Assembly (NCBI GenBank): GCA_019916065.1
Contig: CM034233.1
Coordinates: 41,642,862 to 41,706,861 of the forward strand
Direction: 5' to 3'
From: Vitellaria paradoxa
Lineage: Eukaryota; Streptophyta; Magnoliopsida; Ericales; Sapotaceae
DNA length: 64,000 nt
Positions within the stretch are counted from its first letter, which is position 1; each line of letters begins with the position of its first letter. The position numbers were made by a program, and so were the translations under genes. Shown one piece after another: positions 54,201 through 63,510 of this stretch. The notes below the pieces were generated by a model. That model made no database searches and was not told the origin of the DNA. It worked only from the letters and a program-made list of their open reading frames with translations.

Positions 54201-57200
54201 TTAATGCATGGGTGGAACTTTCCACTGCTTAGCATTTCCACGTGTCCCTAACCTCCCCTCCACCTATCCTCCTAGGTCTCCCACTCATTCCACCACCTTA
54301 CCTTATATGGGTGCCATGCATTGGTTGTTGAGAGAGTGAACCGAATGAGAGAGTTGAGAGGACCTGGTTTGTGAGTATTGAGAGTTAACTAGAGGAGTGC
54401 TATGCAGGCTGAACTGTTGAGAAATTGAGGTTGATTTGTGTGTGTGAATATCCTTGGGGCTGAGTAGAATAGAGGAAAGAAGAGAGAGAAGGAAGAAAAT
54501 CCGAAAGAAGGAAGAGGAGGAAGAGAGGCTATCCAACCAACCTAGTTCTTGCATACTTTTCCCTTGGTCTTGGCTTTGAGACGTAGGGATCCTTATAACT
54601 TAACATTGTTACTTAAATCTCAACATCATATGGGTTCCAAATTTCGTTGGTTCATGCATGGAGGTTTTGAAGAAAATAGGGTGTAAATCCAAAGTTTTGG
54701 AATTCTTTTGAATTAAGTTAAATTTTTGGAAAACTCATGCTTTAGATTTGTGAAAAAGAATTGTTTGGGGTTTTTGAATTGGAATTAGCTTTGGTTGAAA
54801 TTTTGATAAAATAGAACTGAACTTTCAAAATTAAAATTTCTGACCTTTGGTACTCGAACGGCCATCCGCACAATTGAGTCATGCGTACACCCATTTGAAC
54901 GGTCTCCTTGACTTAGGCTTTTTCTATTGAAACTTAACCTTTTGGCCATATGCACAACACCTCGTCCACACCACCGTGCGCAAAGTGCCCTTTCGGACGA
55001 CAAAAACTATACTTGAATTTTCCTTTCTTACTTTAATTCAAATGGATGATTTTGTTAATTATTGATATTACGGACTTGATTATACCTGAGAAGCATGCTA
55101 TGAAATGGTATACTAATGTCATCTTATATTTGTCTTACGATGATACGATATGATATAAGATGATATGCATTGAGCTATCATATGATAAAATAGTGATTAG
55201 TGTTGTACTGTGTTAAGATGGTTTTGAATTATTGATTTGGTAAGGGTTGAGAAGTCTTGAAATATAGGGTATACGTACCCCTGAGTTGAGAGTCCCTACA
55301 CTCTTATAGGGGGTTGATTTTCGTGCCAGTAGGCTAATAATGTATGAAGAGATGCAAATGTCTTATATGGCATAGTTATTTTCTTGGCTTAGACCAAACA
55401 TGTAGATACCTAAAAGGGCATACTTTTCATGATAATACTTGGATGCAGACATCAAGGGATGATGTGATTTGGCTTAACATTGTGGCCATAGGTCAGTCAT
55501 ACAGAGTAACTAAATTCATCTAATTGTTAGGATTATGTTGTTGCGATTGAGACTTTGATACTAGTATATACCATCTTAGCATGGATATTGATTATTATCA
55601 TGATCGTCACATGATGGGAAATGGTTATATATATAGTTGCATAATTGGCATATACATGTTAGTGTTCCCTACACACATTGTTGCAGGTTAAGTTTTGACT
55701 ATCCATGATAGGCAAGCTAGACCTCACAGTCATTATGCATAGTTGCACTTGACTTTCTTTTGTATATTTATATTATTTTGGATAGATTGTTGTTAACTAG
55801 AGATGTCAACCGGGCAGCTATAAGGCAAGTATGGCCTTCCTTGTCCCCGTCCCCATTTAACAATACACTTCCCCGTCCCCGTCCCCGTCCCCGTCCCCAT
55901 TCCTATTCCCGTTTCAAGGACAAAAATTTTTCCCAAACCCATCCCTATGCCCGTTCTGGGGATAAAAATTTTCCCCATACCCATCCCTGCTAGGTAGTAG
56001 ATTTCTCGTCCTTGTTTACCCCCAAACATAATAACTATTATAAATTATATTATATTTATAATAAATATTAAAAATTATTATAAATATTATATATATTAAA
56101 TAAAAATTAAAAAATATATAAATTAGTATATAAGTATTTTGGGAGATTTTGCCTAACTAATAGTTGAGACTATTTTGTATATTATTTTGGGATTATGGTC
56201 CAATGTTTGCTCCAGCTAGACACTTGGCTTTGATTTAGGACAAGATTAATGTGATTGATTATATTAGCATGTGATTAACCCAAAAGCCTAATTCACGGGG
56301 ACTTGGTACCTTTTAATCTAAGTCATGAAAAAAATAAAAAATCAAAAAATAAGTTCTTAACAATTGATATCAAAGCCAAGCCCAATCAAGTTGTGTAGAA
56401 CTATATGCCCCACGTATGCTACTGGTTGGACCACAGCGGGGGCAATTTATGGAATTCTTGTGATACAGGCAAGAGGCCCCAATCCAGTGAAAGCACCCCC
56501 AAGAATAGGTCATCGTGGGCGTCGGCAGGTTTGTTACGATCCCGCATCGCTTAGTTGTGCTTAAATAATTGGCTATACAAGAGGTTCCCTCTCCTTACTT
56601 AGTAGGTACCTTTTAATGTAAATGATGGGCCTAATAAAAAATTTGAAAGAAAAAACTAATTCTTAACATAATATGACGTTTGTGCCACACACGCATACAC
56701 ACACCAAAAAATAAAATAAAATAAAAAAATGATCACTCTACCAATTGTTTTCTTCTATCCCATTACTGGGGACTTCACAGCCTAGTCCAGCCCTCTCAAA
56801 CATCTCAAAGCAAGCTCAAGAAGACAACATATATGCCGGTGTGTCAACCCAATGTCTCAAGGTCACGCCTACACTGGCATAGATTTCCTCCTAATCCACA
56901 TGGGGGTTGAGCAAGCCCGTGGCCCTACACACAAGCCTGACAACCCCCCTTCCTCCAAAAAAAAAAATTTAATAATAATAAAATAAAATAATAAAAAATA
57001 AATAACAGTGAAAATAAAAAAATGAGCAAACAAATTTCTTTTGTTTGCTGTTCAATAATTAGAGAATAAAGAATAAAATAAACAACAGCAAAGGGGGGAG
57101 GGGATGGAATCCATGATTTCAATGAAATAGATCAATGCAGATATAAAGTGGGGAAGTAGAAAAATTAGAGAAATGGAAAACAGGAAACCTGACACAGAGA

Positions 57201-58212
57201 CTAATCCTTCCGGTGGAGGCTCATGATCATCTTCGTGTTGGCTAGGCACAAAGAAAATGAGGGCGTTAATAAGCATATGCATTAGGGTTGAATAAATATA
57301 AGTAACTAAGCGTAACTTCCAGATTAGTATAATGATAATGATAACTTTCATGAATGTAAAAATCATAGCTGAAATAGTGAAATAACAGGAACATGAAATC
57401 ATTTTTTTATAATTTTTTATTTTTCAGTAAGATAGGAAATCTTTAAATAATCATTCCAAAAAAAAACTGTATTTTTTCTTTTTTTTTTTTTTTCCAATAG
57501 TAATGTGCCACCTGAATCTGAGACGGAGAAATTTTCAATTTTCAATACCGTGTTGTCTTTAGAGCTGTCTTAACACAAAATAAGTAAAATTGATTAAAAA
57601 TGTAGTAATATGCATATTCAATTGCAAAGGCATATTTAAGAGAGTTTCAGATTTGACAATGAAATCAACTGATGGTCTTTATAAGATCGTAAAGGACAGC
57701 AAAACACATTGCTCTGTATGGTTGTTAAACAAATATGCAAAGATTACGGCTGAACTCAAAATTACGTGCAACTGAGCCGGATTCCGCTTAACAATTAATT
57801 TCAGTTCTCTTTATTTTCTTTCAACCCAATGCAACCGTGGAAAAAAAAAATACATGCACCAGACTTGGGAGGTTATTTTCTTTCCACAATTTTCCGGGTA
57901 ACCAAACAGGGCTAATTGTAAGTTTCCCATAAAAAAAATTAAAAAAAAAAAGAACCTGAAACAGTCAGAGAGCACAGGAATTTGGGTGCTAGGTGATGGA
58001 CCGGAATCAATGCTGGATGGAGAAGAAGAATAAGTAGAATTTGATCTCTCGTGAGAAACGGCGACAAGGGGAGATCTGATGGAGAAGAAGGAAGAAATTC
58101 GAAGTGTTGTGGTGTGGCTGAACCCAAAACCAAGCCCTAATGCAAGCTTTAGTTGGGTGTGATGGTGATTACACTCTCGTATGTGCTGCGAAATCCTAGA
58201 CCCAGCCAACAT
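41740..58212 (-). CDS. RIBF: FAD synthetase, chloroplast type (FMN adenylyltransferase), 5 exons, complete
   Basis: Minus-strand exons 58212-57956, 57241-57189, 44197-44062, 42523-42348 and 42257-41740 total 1,140 bp, giving 379 residues and a stop. Splice phases interlock exactly and all introns are GT-AG. Known role: it joins FMN and ATP to make FAD and pyrophosphate. The Arabidopsis RibF1 and RibF2 homologues are plastidial and lack riboflavin kinase activity. Landmarks are [13 protein letters not shown] with the HIGH nucleotide-binding motif at residues 116-119, [14 protein letters not shown] spanning exons 3-4, [13 protein letters not shown] spanning exons 4-5, and VSSTRVR at 264-270. 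The first ~60 residues are rich in Ser, Thr and basic residues with few acids, which fits a transit peptide. Start choice: the Met at 58212 opens [10 protein letters not shown], as in known homologues. Intron 2 is 12,991 bp and full of transposons. No disabling change was seen. Confidence 0.94.
42348..42523 (-). CDS. RIBF: FAD synthetase exon 4
   Basis: The acceptor is AATGTTCAG and the donor GTGACT. It encodes [20 protein letters not shown] through [20 protein letters not shown]. Confidence 0.95.
42524..44061 (-). other. FAD synthetase intron 3
   Basis: 1,538 bp of AT-rich intron. A short segment (about 42865-42990) starts GGGTGTTTGGGAA and ends CAACCAAACGAAGCCC. These are loosely inverted ends like those of plant MITEs, but I cannot define a duplication. 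A short duplication of GACATGTATAAAAT occurs at about 43351 and 43391. No gene is seen. Confidence 0.55.
44062..44197 (-). CDS. RIBF: FAD synthetase exon 3 (HIGH motif)
   Basis: The acceptor is CTTTACTAG and the donor GTATGG. It encodes [19 protein letters not shown] and continues to [10 protein letters not shown]. It carries the catalytic HIGH nucleotidyltransferase motif. Confidence 0.95.
44841..45004. repeat. Tandem duplication, ~84-bp unit, two copies
   Basis: CACACAACCATGAACAGAAT recurs 84 bp apart (44853 and 44937), with the following ~60 bases nearly identical. The copies are joined by (CAAT)n, which differs in copy number. Confidence 0.9.
45639..47367 (+). pseudogene. RTE LINE endonuclease, split by an insertion
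   Basis: The N-terminal part (45639-46051) has [20 protein letters not shown] and [16 protein letters not shown]. The C-terminal part (46849-47367) has [40 protein letters not shown] and [20 protein letters not shown]. All endonuclease landmarks are visible, but a hAT-like element (46060-46840) separates the halves and a TAG near 46870 follows. Confidence 0.93.
46060..46840. mobile_element. hAT-like non-autonomous element (TAAAATCG-rich family), copy 2
   Basis: The 781-bp insertion in the LINE endonuclease has the exact 8-bp duplication CTTTCAAT at 46052-46059 and 46841-46848. The left end is CATTGTTGTTAAAATTGCG and the right end, complemented, is CAATGTTGTTAAAATAGGG. Subterminal TAAAATCG-type motifs repeat on both strands, as in copy 1 (21298-22123). 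The middle (46290-46560) is richer in GC and differs from copy 1. A pol III box-B-like GGTTCGAATCC lies on the minus strand at 46657-46667. Confidence 0.85.
47419..49195 (+). pseudogene. RTE LINE reverse transcriptase
   Basis: Frames 47419-48147 and 48190-48837 hold [80 protein letters not shown] and [17 protein letters not shown] with the intact FADD catalytic motif. The C-terminal [20 protein letters not shown] is at 48923-49195. A stop near 48147, another at 48837 and later frameshifts inactivate it. Confidence 0.93.
50025..52620 (+). pseudogene. hAT transposase (TTF-type zinc finger / ZMYM1-like), decayed
   Basis: The start [20 protein letters not shown] resembles the usual opening of this plant hAT group. 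Then come LVDESHDKS (first catalytic Asp region, near 50875), [37 protein letters not shown] (second Asp region), [11 protein letters not shown] (conserved Trp block), [20 protein letters not shown] and the C-terminal dimerisation-type block [20 protein letters not shown]. Many stops and frameshifts occur. A TRIM insertion at 51542-51876 cuts the frame between KDQDIVN and the [13 protein letters not shown] block. It is not functional. Confidence 0.93.
51542..51876 (-). mobile_element. TRIM (terminal-repeat retrotransposon in miniature), 335 bp
   Basis: The direct terminal repeats are 51542-51666 and 51746-51876, both starting TGTAAAGAA and ending AACA on the plus strand, about 125-131 bp each. 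The 79-bp middle has a primer-binding site next to the right repeat (TGGTATTAGAAC on the element strand) and a polypurine tract (ATGAGGGGGC) next to the left one, which fixes minus orientation. The flanks CTATT and CTATG differ by one base. Removing it restores the hAT transposase reading order. It has no coding capacity, as expected. Confidence 0.9.
53380..53640 (-). repeat. Diverged interspersed repeat, copy 2
   Basis: The reverse complement shares ordered blocks with 17595-17880, including ATTAAATAACTTATTATTTT and GTTTCTGTT. No coding frame is seen. Confidence 0.5.
53938..56304 (+). mobile_element. Unclassified insertion with GGTAC duplication
   Basis: GGTAC at 53933-53937 and again at 56305-56309 brackets 2,367 bp starting TGTTGTGACCTGAG. 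A 5-bp duplication and the TG start suggest an LTR-type insertion. The first ~1.85 kb has LTR-like text (a TATATGG region near 54303, purine-rich leader), but the right end does not finish in CA and no protein domain is found. It may be composite: the last part begins as a separate repeat at 55797. Confidence 0.45.
55797..56160. repeat. hAT MITE-like fragment with (GTCCCC)n tract
   Basis: It begins CTAGAGATGTCAACCGGGC, close to the ends of plant hAT MITEs. It holds a (CCCCGT)n hexamer run at 55871-55899 and repeated CCCATCCC/GGGGATAAAAATTTT blocks, then AT-rich DNA. A matching right end was not found. Confidence 0.45.
57189..57241 (-). CDS. RIBF: FAD synthetase exon 2 (53 bp)
   Basis: This small exon between TTGTGCCTAG and the donor GTTTCC encodes [17 protein letters not shown]. 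It matches the position just before the [15 protein letters not shown] block in homologues. Its phases (2 in, 1 out) fit both neighbours. Confidence 0.88.
57242..57955 (-). other. FAD synthetase intron 1
   Basis: 714 bp, AT-rich, with a T-run at 57480-57494. No element or gene is seen. Confidence 0.8.
57956..58212 (-). CDS. RIBF: FAD synthetase exon 1 (transit peptide)
   Basis: It encodes residues 1-85 plus two bases. The donor GTTCTT follows TTTCAG. The region is [24 protein letters not shown], Ser/Thr-rich and plastid-targeting in character, and reaches QIPVLSDCF. Confidence 0.88.
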
Positions 58213-58620
58213 TCTTACACAAATCGAAGATTCAACCAATTACACACTCCTATCCTATTATGTTCTTCTGTGTAGGTATATGTATATGTGAGTACACATA
58301 TTACTTCAACTTCTCCTCCTACATCGGCTTTTGCTTTTGTTTGCTCTCTTTCCGTTAGTTGTCTGCTGCACGTCCACTAGGGTTTTCCTTCGTATTTATT
58401 TATTTCCTTTAAAAAAAATAAAATAAAATAAAGAAGTTGGTTACCCGATAAATGCAACTCGGGGAAATTTAAGTGGAATAGTGCCGTTTTGAGAAAAAAA
58501 AAATTAAAACGACGTCATTTTGAGATTACTACAGCCTATAATAACCCCTAATACAGCCCTCTTCTTCTGATATGGATGAAGTTGGAGTTTGGAGAATGTC
58601 CAAAGTTAGCCTTTTAATCA
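58213..58620 (-). promoter_or_regulatory. Probable FAD synthetase promoter and 5' UTR
   Basis: It lies directly upstream of the start codon on the minus strand. It contains a telo-box-like AAAACCCTAG (58378-58387, minus strand), common near transcription starts of plant housekeeping genes, and a CRE-like ATGACGTC (58511-58518, minus strand) that bZIP factors could bind. The transcription start is not known. Confidence 0.45.
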
Positions 58621-59025
58621 ATTTTTTAATTATTTTCACCCTCTTTTTTTTATCCGGTTTATAATACAATTAGGGGTAAATTACATTTATCTTTCTTAAA
58701 TATTTGAGTAATTGCATTTATTGCCCTTTAATATTTCAAAATTACATTTATTTTTCTTATGTTGAAAAGTCGTTAATCTTGACCTTAACCAAAACTTTAA
58801 TTGATTTTCCTATTTTATCATTATATAGATCAAATAAATAAATATCATCATCGACATCTTATTCTTATTTTCAGATCTAGGAATCAAGGAACAAAAAAAA
58901 AAAAGAGAGAAAAGATAAAGAAGAAAAATATAGATTGAAATTACGACTATCACGGAGATGCGACCCATGATTGGTGGTCGATACTGCCACCCCAAGCATT
59001 AGAAGCACAGCACTGCCACTACTAT
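58621..59025. other. Intergenic AT-rich DNA
   Basis: No gene was recognised. AATTACATTTAT-type motifs recur at about 58680-58755. Confidence 0.6.
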
Positions 59026-60362
59026 TAAGAATGGTAACGAGACAGATCAGAGGCGGATATGGTAATATCTAAATCCGAACTTCGAACCTTCCGTCTGCCT
59101 CGAACTCCGAACGGATATTTTTTAGGATCTCCATCATCGCTCCAAACAGAAAACGGATATATTCACAGATATCTGAAAATTCGAACTCTCCATCTGTTTC
59201 TGAATTCACCCCTAACCTGATACATAACTTAAGGGGCTTTTAAAGTGACAAAAAGTGAGATAAAGGTAGCTTTTGGTTTGCTAAAATCCAACAAAAATCT
59301 CTGAAAATTTCTAAAACTCTCTAACACATTTTGGTCATCTCGTCCTTCGTGAAATCTTTATAAATTTCTATATATCTACATATCTCAACAAATTTTTACA
59401 AACTCCAAAACATTTTTTTACAAACTTTAATAACTTTTTCATAAACCCCAATAACTTTTCAACAAATTTCAACAAATCTGACATAAATCCGTGGGAACGG
59501 ACGAAAAAACTATTCCCGTGGTTTCACTCTCTAATGTTCTTATGCAGAAGTTAAAAAGTTCAACAACTTTCAAAAACAATTCTGACATAAATCCGTGGGG
59601 ACCCAAAAAAATTGTTCCCATGCTTTTTCTCTCTAACTTTTTACTGTAAAAGTCTAAAAGTTACATTATTATCTCCAAAAAACGTGGTTCAGGTTAGAAA
59701 CACCAAACACCAAGAGTTATCCTAAACCACATATTTTTTTTTCTTATTTTTTCCACTCCAAATGCTACTAAAGTGAGATAATTTGTGGGTTCATAATTTA
59801 TACAGTGAGATAAAAAGTGGATAACTTTTAGAGGTTTTAGAATTTTTTAGAGTTTTTTAGTGTTTCTCGATATGCCAAACGTATCCTTAATTGCATGCGT
59901 AACCTATTACTACCAAGTAATTCGTCTCTAAAACCCAAATAATATATAAATATTATCACAATAATAATTCACCAAAATAATACGTAAACATATCCAAAAC
60001 CATCATTTCACCAAAGTACCATTTTTCTAACTGATGCACAATAAAGATACATACTTCTAAAGTACTAATGTTATCCCAACTCAAAGCAGCAAATACAAAA
60101 TATGATAGTCTATAACATAATTATTAATCATAATTTCTTAAATTCGGGGCTGTTCGGATATTTTTTGGGTAGATTGGGGTAAATTTGGATCGAATATCGA
60201 ATTTGGAGCGGATTTGGGGCAGAGGTAGTATCCGATCTAAAATCTAGATTTTTTTTAAATCCAAATCCGATCCGATTTCTAAGAAAAATCCGAATCTTAC
60301 ATCCATTCAGCTCAAATAGTAGATCAGATTCTGACGAATCGGCCGAGATGGCCATCCTTAAT
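59026..60362. mobile_element. Degenerate hAT-like element, non-coding
   Basis: The left end TAAGAATGG and right end, complemented, TAAGGATGG are inverted. The flanking octamers ACTACTAT (59018-59025) and ATTGCTAT (60363-60370) match at 6 of 8 bases, as expected for an old 8-bp duplication. Both arms carry GGATAT/ATCCGA-rich text (59060-59215 and 60140-60340), as in plant hAT MITEs with nucleotide-biased arms. The middle (59220-60125) is AT-rich and non-coding. Confidence 0.5.
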
Positions 60363-60932
60363 TGCTATAGTCAACGTCTTTCTTATTTGCATTCCCATCA
60401 CCATGAAATCTGCTAAGCTCAAGCAACAAACCCATCATCTAGTTTGCCATATATCCTCACAACTTTAGTGTAAGAATTTTGGAAAGAAGGAATATTGATT
60501 TGTAAAAGCTTAAAAAATATCTATAAAAAATTACTATTGGGTAAAGAACTTTATTGCCTTTTTGTAGTTGACTGATTTTTCTAAATTTCATGAATGTGTA
60601 TTGTTGATAATTTACTTCTTGATATTTATTAAAAAAAAAAAAGAAAAAACAACATTAGGCATAAAAAAATCAAATAAATGAATACTAAAAAAAATCATAC
60701 ATATATATGCATATATATACATGTAACTGTACATATGTATATCTCAACCAAAATCATCCCTCCCTAATATTAGAACCCAATTCCATCTTTTTCGTCTAGG
60801 CAGATCTATACAACTTCTCATTGAAAACCACTAATGGATCCTCACTGATCAAGACCCTATCTTCACCATAAACATCCCTCATAAACACAACTCAATTCAT
60901 CTCTATACCAAACAATTAATTCCTAGTAAGAG

Positions 60933-61145
60933 ATGGCTGGGATTCTACGATTTAGCAGCCTTGCACTCAAGACCTAGAATTTTGTTGTCACCAGAGTGTT
61001 GACAACATTTGTCTTTGGGGTGTATTTCTACACCATGAAAGATGTTGGAGGTATAGATGAACTCCAGATAGCTATCAACAACTTGAAGAGCAAAAAAATA
61101 AGAATTAGGCTGAATGAAGCTCGACATCAAAGTTTTGATATTTAG
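60933..61145 (+). pseudogene. Small unidentified ORF with one in-frame stop
   Basis: ATG at 60933 begins MAGILRFSSLALKT. A TAG at 60975-60977 interrupts it, and then NFVVTRVLTTFVFGVYFYTM and KDVGGIDELQIAINNLKSKK continue in frame to TAG at 61143-61145 (71 codons in all). The text looks protein-like: a basic N-terminus, a hydrophobic segment and a charged amphipathic tail. I do not recognise the family. It could be a pseudogene of a small membrane protein, or chance. A minus-strand frame over the same bases looks less protein-like. Confidence 0.35.
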
Positions 61146-61509
61146 GGTTGATGACTCAGTAAATTGGTATTCTCTTAGAGTCCAATCTAAGTCCGGAAAG
61201 CTGTCTGAAACACCGATTTGGTGCCTACCAAAAAATCTCTAATGCATTGAGAGAGTATTTTGGTAGAGTTTCAGTATGATTAGAGTGTGTGTACCATGTA
61301 CTTGAAAATATGGTGTATATATAGAGGTGCGAGACCTGCATGGGCATGATTTTTTTTTTTTTTTTGGTAATTACCTGCATAAGCATGATGCATACGAGTC
61401 TCACACAATTATGCTTTCTCTCCAATCAGATTATGCCACGTCTATTGTAGATCCCAAAGTTGATTCCCTTAATTAGTTATCAAAACTGTTAAGCAGCAAG
61501 TAGCACTTT

Positions 61510-62400
61510 CATAGGTGAGAATCACGAAATATGTTAGAATATGATTACACACGTAATTGTGACGTAAACAATTTTGTCTTCAATACAACTATTGTTCGGT
61601 CTGACTGAGGTCCATGTTGTTCAGTCGGCTCAGGTCCCAATCGTGGTCATTCGGGTAAATGTGTTCGGTCGGGTGCACCCTATTAGATGCCCTCGATTCC
61701 CTTGGTCATCAAAGAGGGTTGAAGGGAATCTAACAATTGCCTTATTACTTGTTCTATTTTCAGTTAGGCATACCCCATCAGATGCGCTCAATTTAGTCGA
61801 TCAAATAGGGGGACTGAGGGAATCTAGTGGTTACAATGTCCTTGGGAATATGCGTGCATTTAATGTGTGGCTAGCGCGCGTGCAATTGTTAAAAAGATGG
61901 GATGATCCCACTACCTTGCCATATGTCATGTATATACCAGCCACGATGTCAGACGTGTTAGTGTGCCAATTTTAGGTCGTTAGATCAAATTTTCACGCCT
62001 AAATCTTAATCATCGATTTTGAAAAAATTCAACTATAAAAACCTAGTGAGGCCTTCTGGTTTCTTTTTGCGTGAATCAACTTCCTACTTCTCCATTGTTG
62101 CAATTGCATTCAAAGTTACTCCATTGCTCTTATCTTCTTCTGAAATCTCACATCGCTTTTAACTAGTAAGATCTAGTCTGTTTTTTTTTTTATAGTTTGT
62201 CTTGTCTTCTCACTTTTCTGTTTGAATGTTTTGGTTGCTAAGTCGTAGCATATTCTTTTACAAAAACAACTATAGATTCCCAAATCTTGTGGGGTTTGTA
62301 GAAAATCCTAGATACATACATTCCATATTTGGTAGTTTTACCTTCTTAGTATATATTTTCCATTTGTCTCAACTTTTTCCTTCCATTATAATGAGTAATC
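61510..62400 (+). promoter_or_regulatory. LTR- or promoter-like region with TATA box ahead of the gypsy-type ORF
   Basis: TATAAAA at 62034-62040 is followed by about 360 bp of leader to the ORF near 62391. Upstream, a ~52-bp block repeats with changes at 61683-61733 and 61777-61828 (AGATGCCCTCGATT... and AGATGCGCTCAATT...). GC is higher than in the flanks. It may be the LTR and leader of a gypsy-type element, but a partner LTR would be outside the window. Confidence 0.4.
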
Positions 62401-63510
62401 GCGAGAGAGCTAGTTCTAGTGGATGCTGACGAATATGTCTTCCCTAAGTGTAGGAACCCTAATGCCCCCAGCACTAGTGGGCATCGGACAGACGATACTA
62501 GGTGTATCGTTGACGCCTTCGAGCTCGAGGTCAACTTTAAAACGCTCATATATCGTCATCACTGGTAATGATCATTCTGCATTTAAGGCAGCAGGTATCA
62601 GATCAACCATCACCATGAAGAGGCTCTCGGAAATAATTTTCAAGTTTCAGTTTCCCTCAGACCTCACCCTTCGAGTCCCAGGGAATAATGATGCTACTTG
62701 TTCACTGAGGGCCGATGAAATTACGGTGTATGAAGCTGCTCTGATGGGTGGGCTTCAGTTCCCTTTGCCAAAGTTCGTTCAGGAAGTCCTGTGTCACCTC
62801 AATCTGGCTCCAGGTCAATTGGCACTAAACAGCTGGTAGATCTTTATAAGGAGTGCAGTATGCTGGGTAGTCACCACAGGACATGACCTAATGCCAATTG
62901 AGTTTCTACATTTTAACAAGATAATTGAGAAGGGCTCGGTTGGTGGTATTTTTTGGCTAGAAGGCCAGAATTTAATTTCATGACGCACATATCCATCTCT
63001 CACAAAGGCTGGAAAGAGAAGTTTTTCTTCATCCCTAGGAGCAAGTGGGAGTTTCAAGTCTAGGAAACAAACGAGGAAAAGAAGATAAGGGTCCCTGGGG
63101 TCTGGGGCTAGCCAACATTAAAGGGTATGCTTAGGATCTTCATTTGGGTTTTATTAAATTCCTGTAAGTTTTAAGGTCTAATCCCTTTCTTCTCTCTCTT
63201 TCTCTCTCTGTCTTTTTTTTTTTTTTACTTTAACTAGCTCGAAATGCATCTGCCCTGTCCCTAAAGTCAAAAGATCTTCTTCACCTCACGAAGAAGCACA
63301 CACTTTGGGAAGCCAAATATTTGGTAACACTAGAAAATTTGGCCCCTACCTCTTTGGTTTGGAGCCAACGGTCAAAGCCCTCACGGCTAAACGTAAGCGG
63401 AGTGAGTTTACAAGTTGCATATTTTTATAAATACTTGTATTTCAATTTTTCTCACTTTGCTTCCCATTTTTCAATAGATAACACCCTTGTAGAAGAGAAA
63501 GGGTGAGAAA
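62391..63510 (+). pseudogene. Putative gypsy-type transposon protein (PF04195-like), broken
   Basis: MSNRERASSSGC starts at 62391 and is lost to a frameshift. The frame 62423-62839 carries KRLSEIIFKFQFPSDLTLRV, then EITVYEAALMGGLQFPLPKF and HLNLAPGQLALNSW, which is the pattern of the plant 'putative gypsy type transposon' domain (PF04195): an EAA block, a PL/PF block and LAPxQLxPNSW. It continues after a TAG with TTGHDLMPIEFLHFNKIIEK and KGSVGGIFWLEGQN, and a later piece near 63321 reads VTLENLAPTSLVWSQRSKPS. It is inactive through stops and at least two frameshifts. Confidence 0.75.

Larger units (their letters stand above)
53871..56668 (+). mobile_element. TRIM interrupted by a 2.4-kb insertion
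   Basis: The right terminal repeat (56532-56668) begins TGTTACGATCCCGCATCGC and ends TTCTTAACA. The left repeat is in two pieces: 53871-53937 (GGCTATATGAGAGGTTTCC...TAGGTAC) and 56305-56362 (GGTACCTTTTAATC...GTTCTTAACA). These align with successive halves of the right repeat. The primer-binding site TTGATATCAAAGCC follows the left repeat at 56364. The pieces are parted by 53938-56304. I see no target duplication for the TRIM itself. Confidence 0.6.
44198..57188 (-). other. FAD synthetase intron 2, 12,991 bp, transposon-filled
   Basis: The donor is GTTTCC at 57188 and the acceptor ends at 44198. It contains a tandem repeat, a hAT element with nested LINE and TRIM, a split TRIM and unclassified DNA, listed separately. 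The stretches 44200-44840 and 52840-53380 show no recognised element or gene. Confidence 0.9.

Noticed and set aside
54303..54554. Ser/Leu-rich minus-strand frame as a small secreted protein
   Set aside because: It is low complexity from CT-rich and GA-rich DNA, with no conserved pattern and inside LTR-like sequence.
55793..56029. GMGxG-repeat protein on the minus strand
   Set aside because: The repeat comes from the (GTCCCC)n microsatellite and the hAT MITE-like arms, not a gene.
58377..58387. Telomere repeat insertion
   Set aside because: Only a single AAACCCTA unit is present, which fits a promoter telo-box rather than a telomeric tract.
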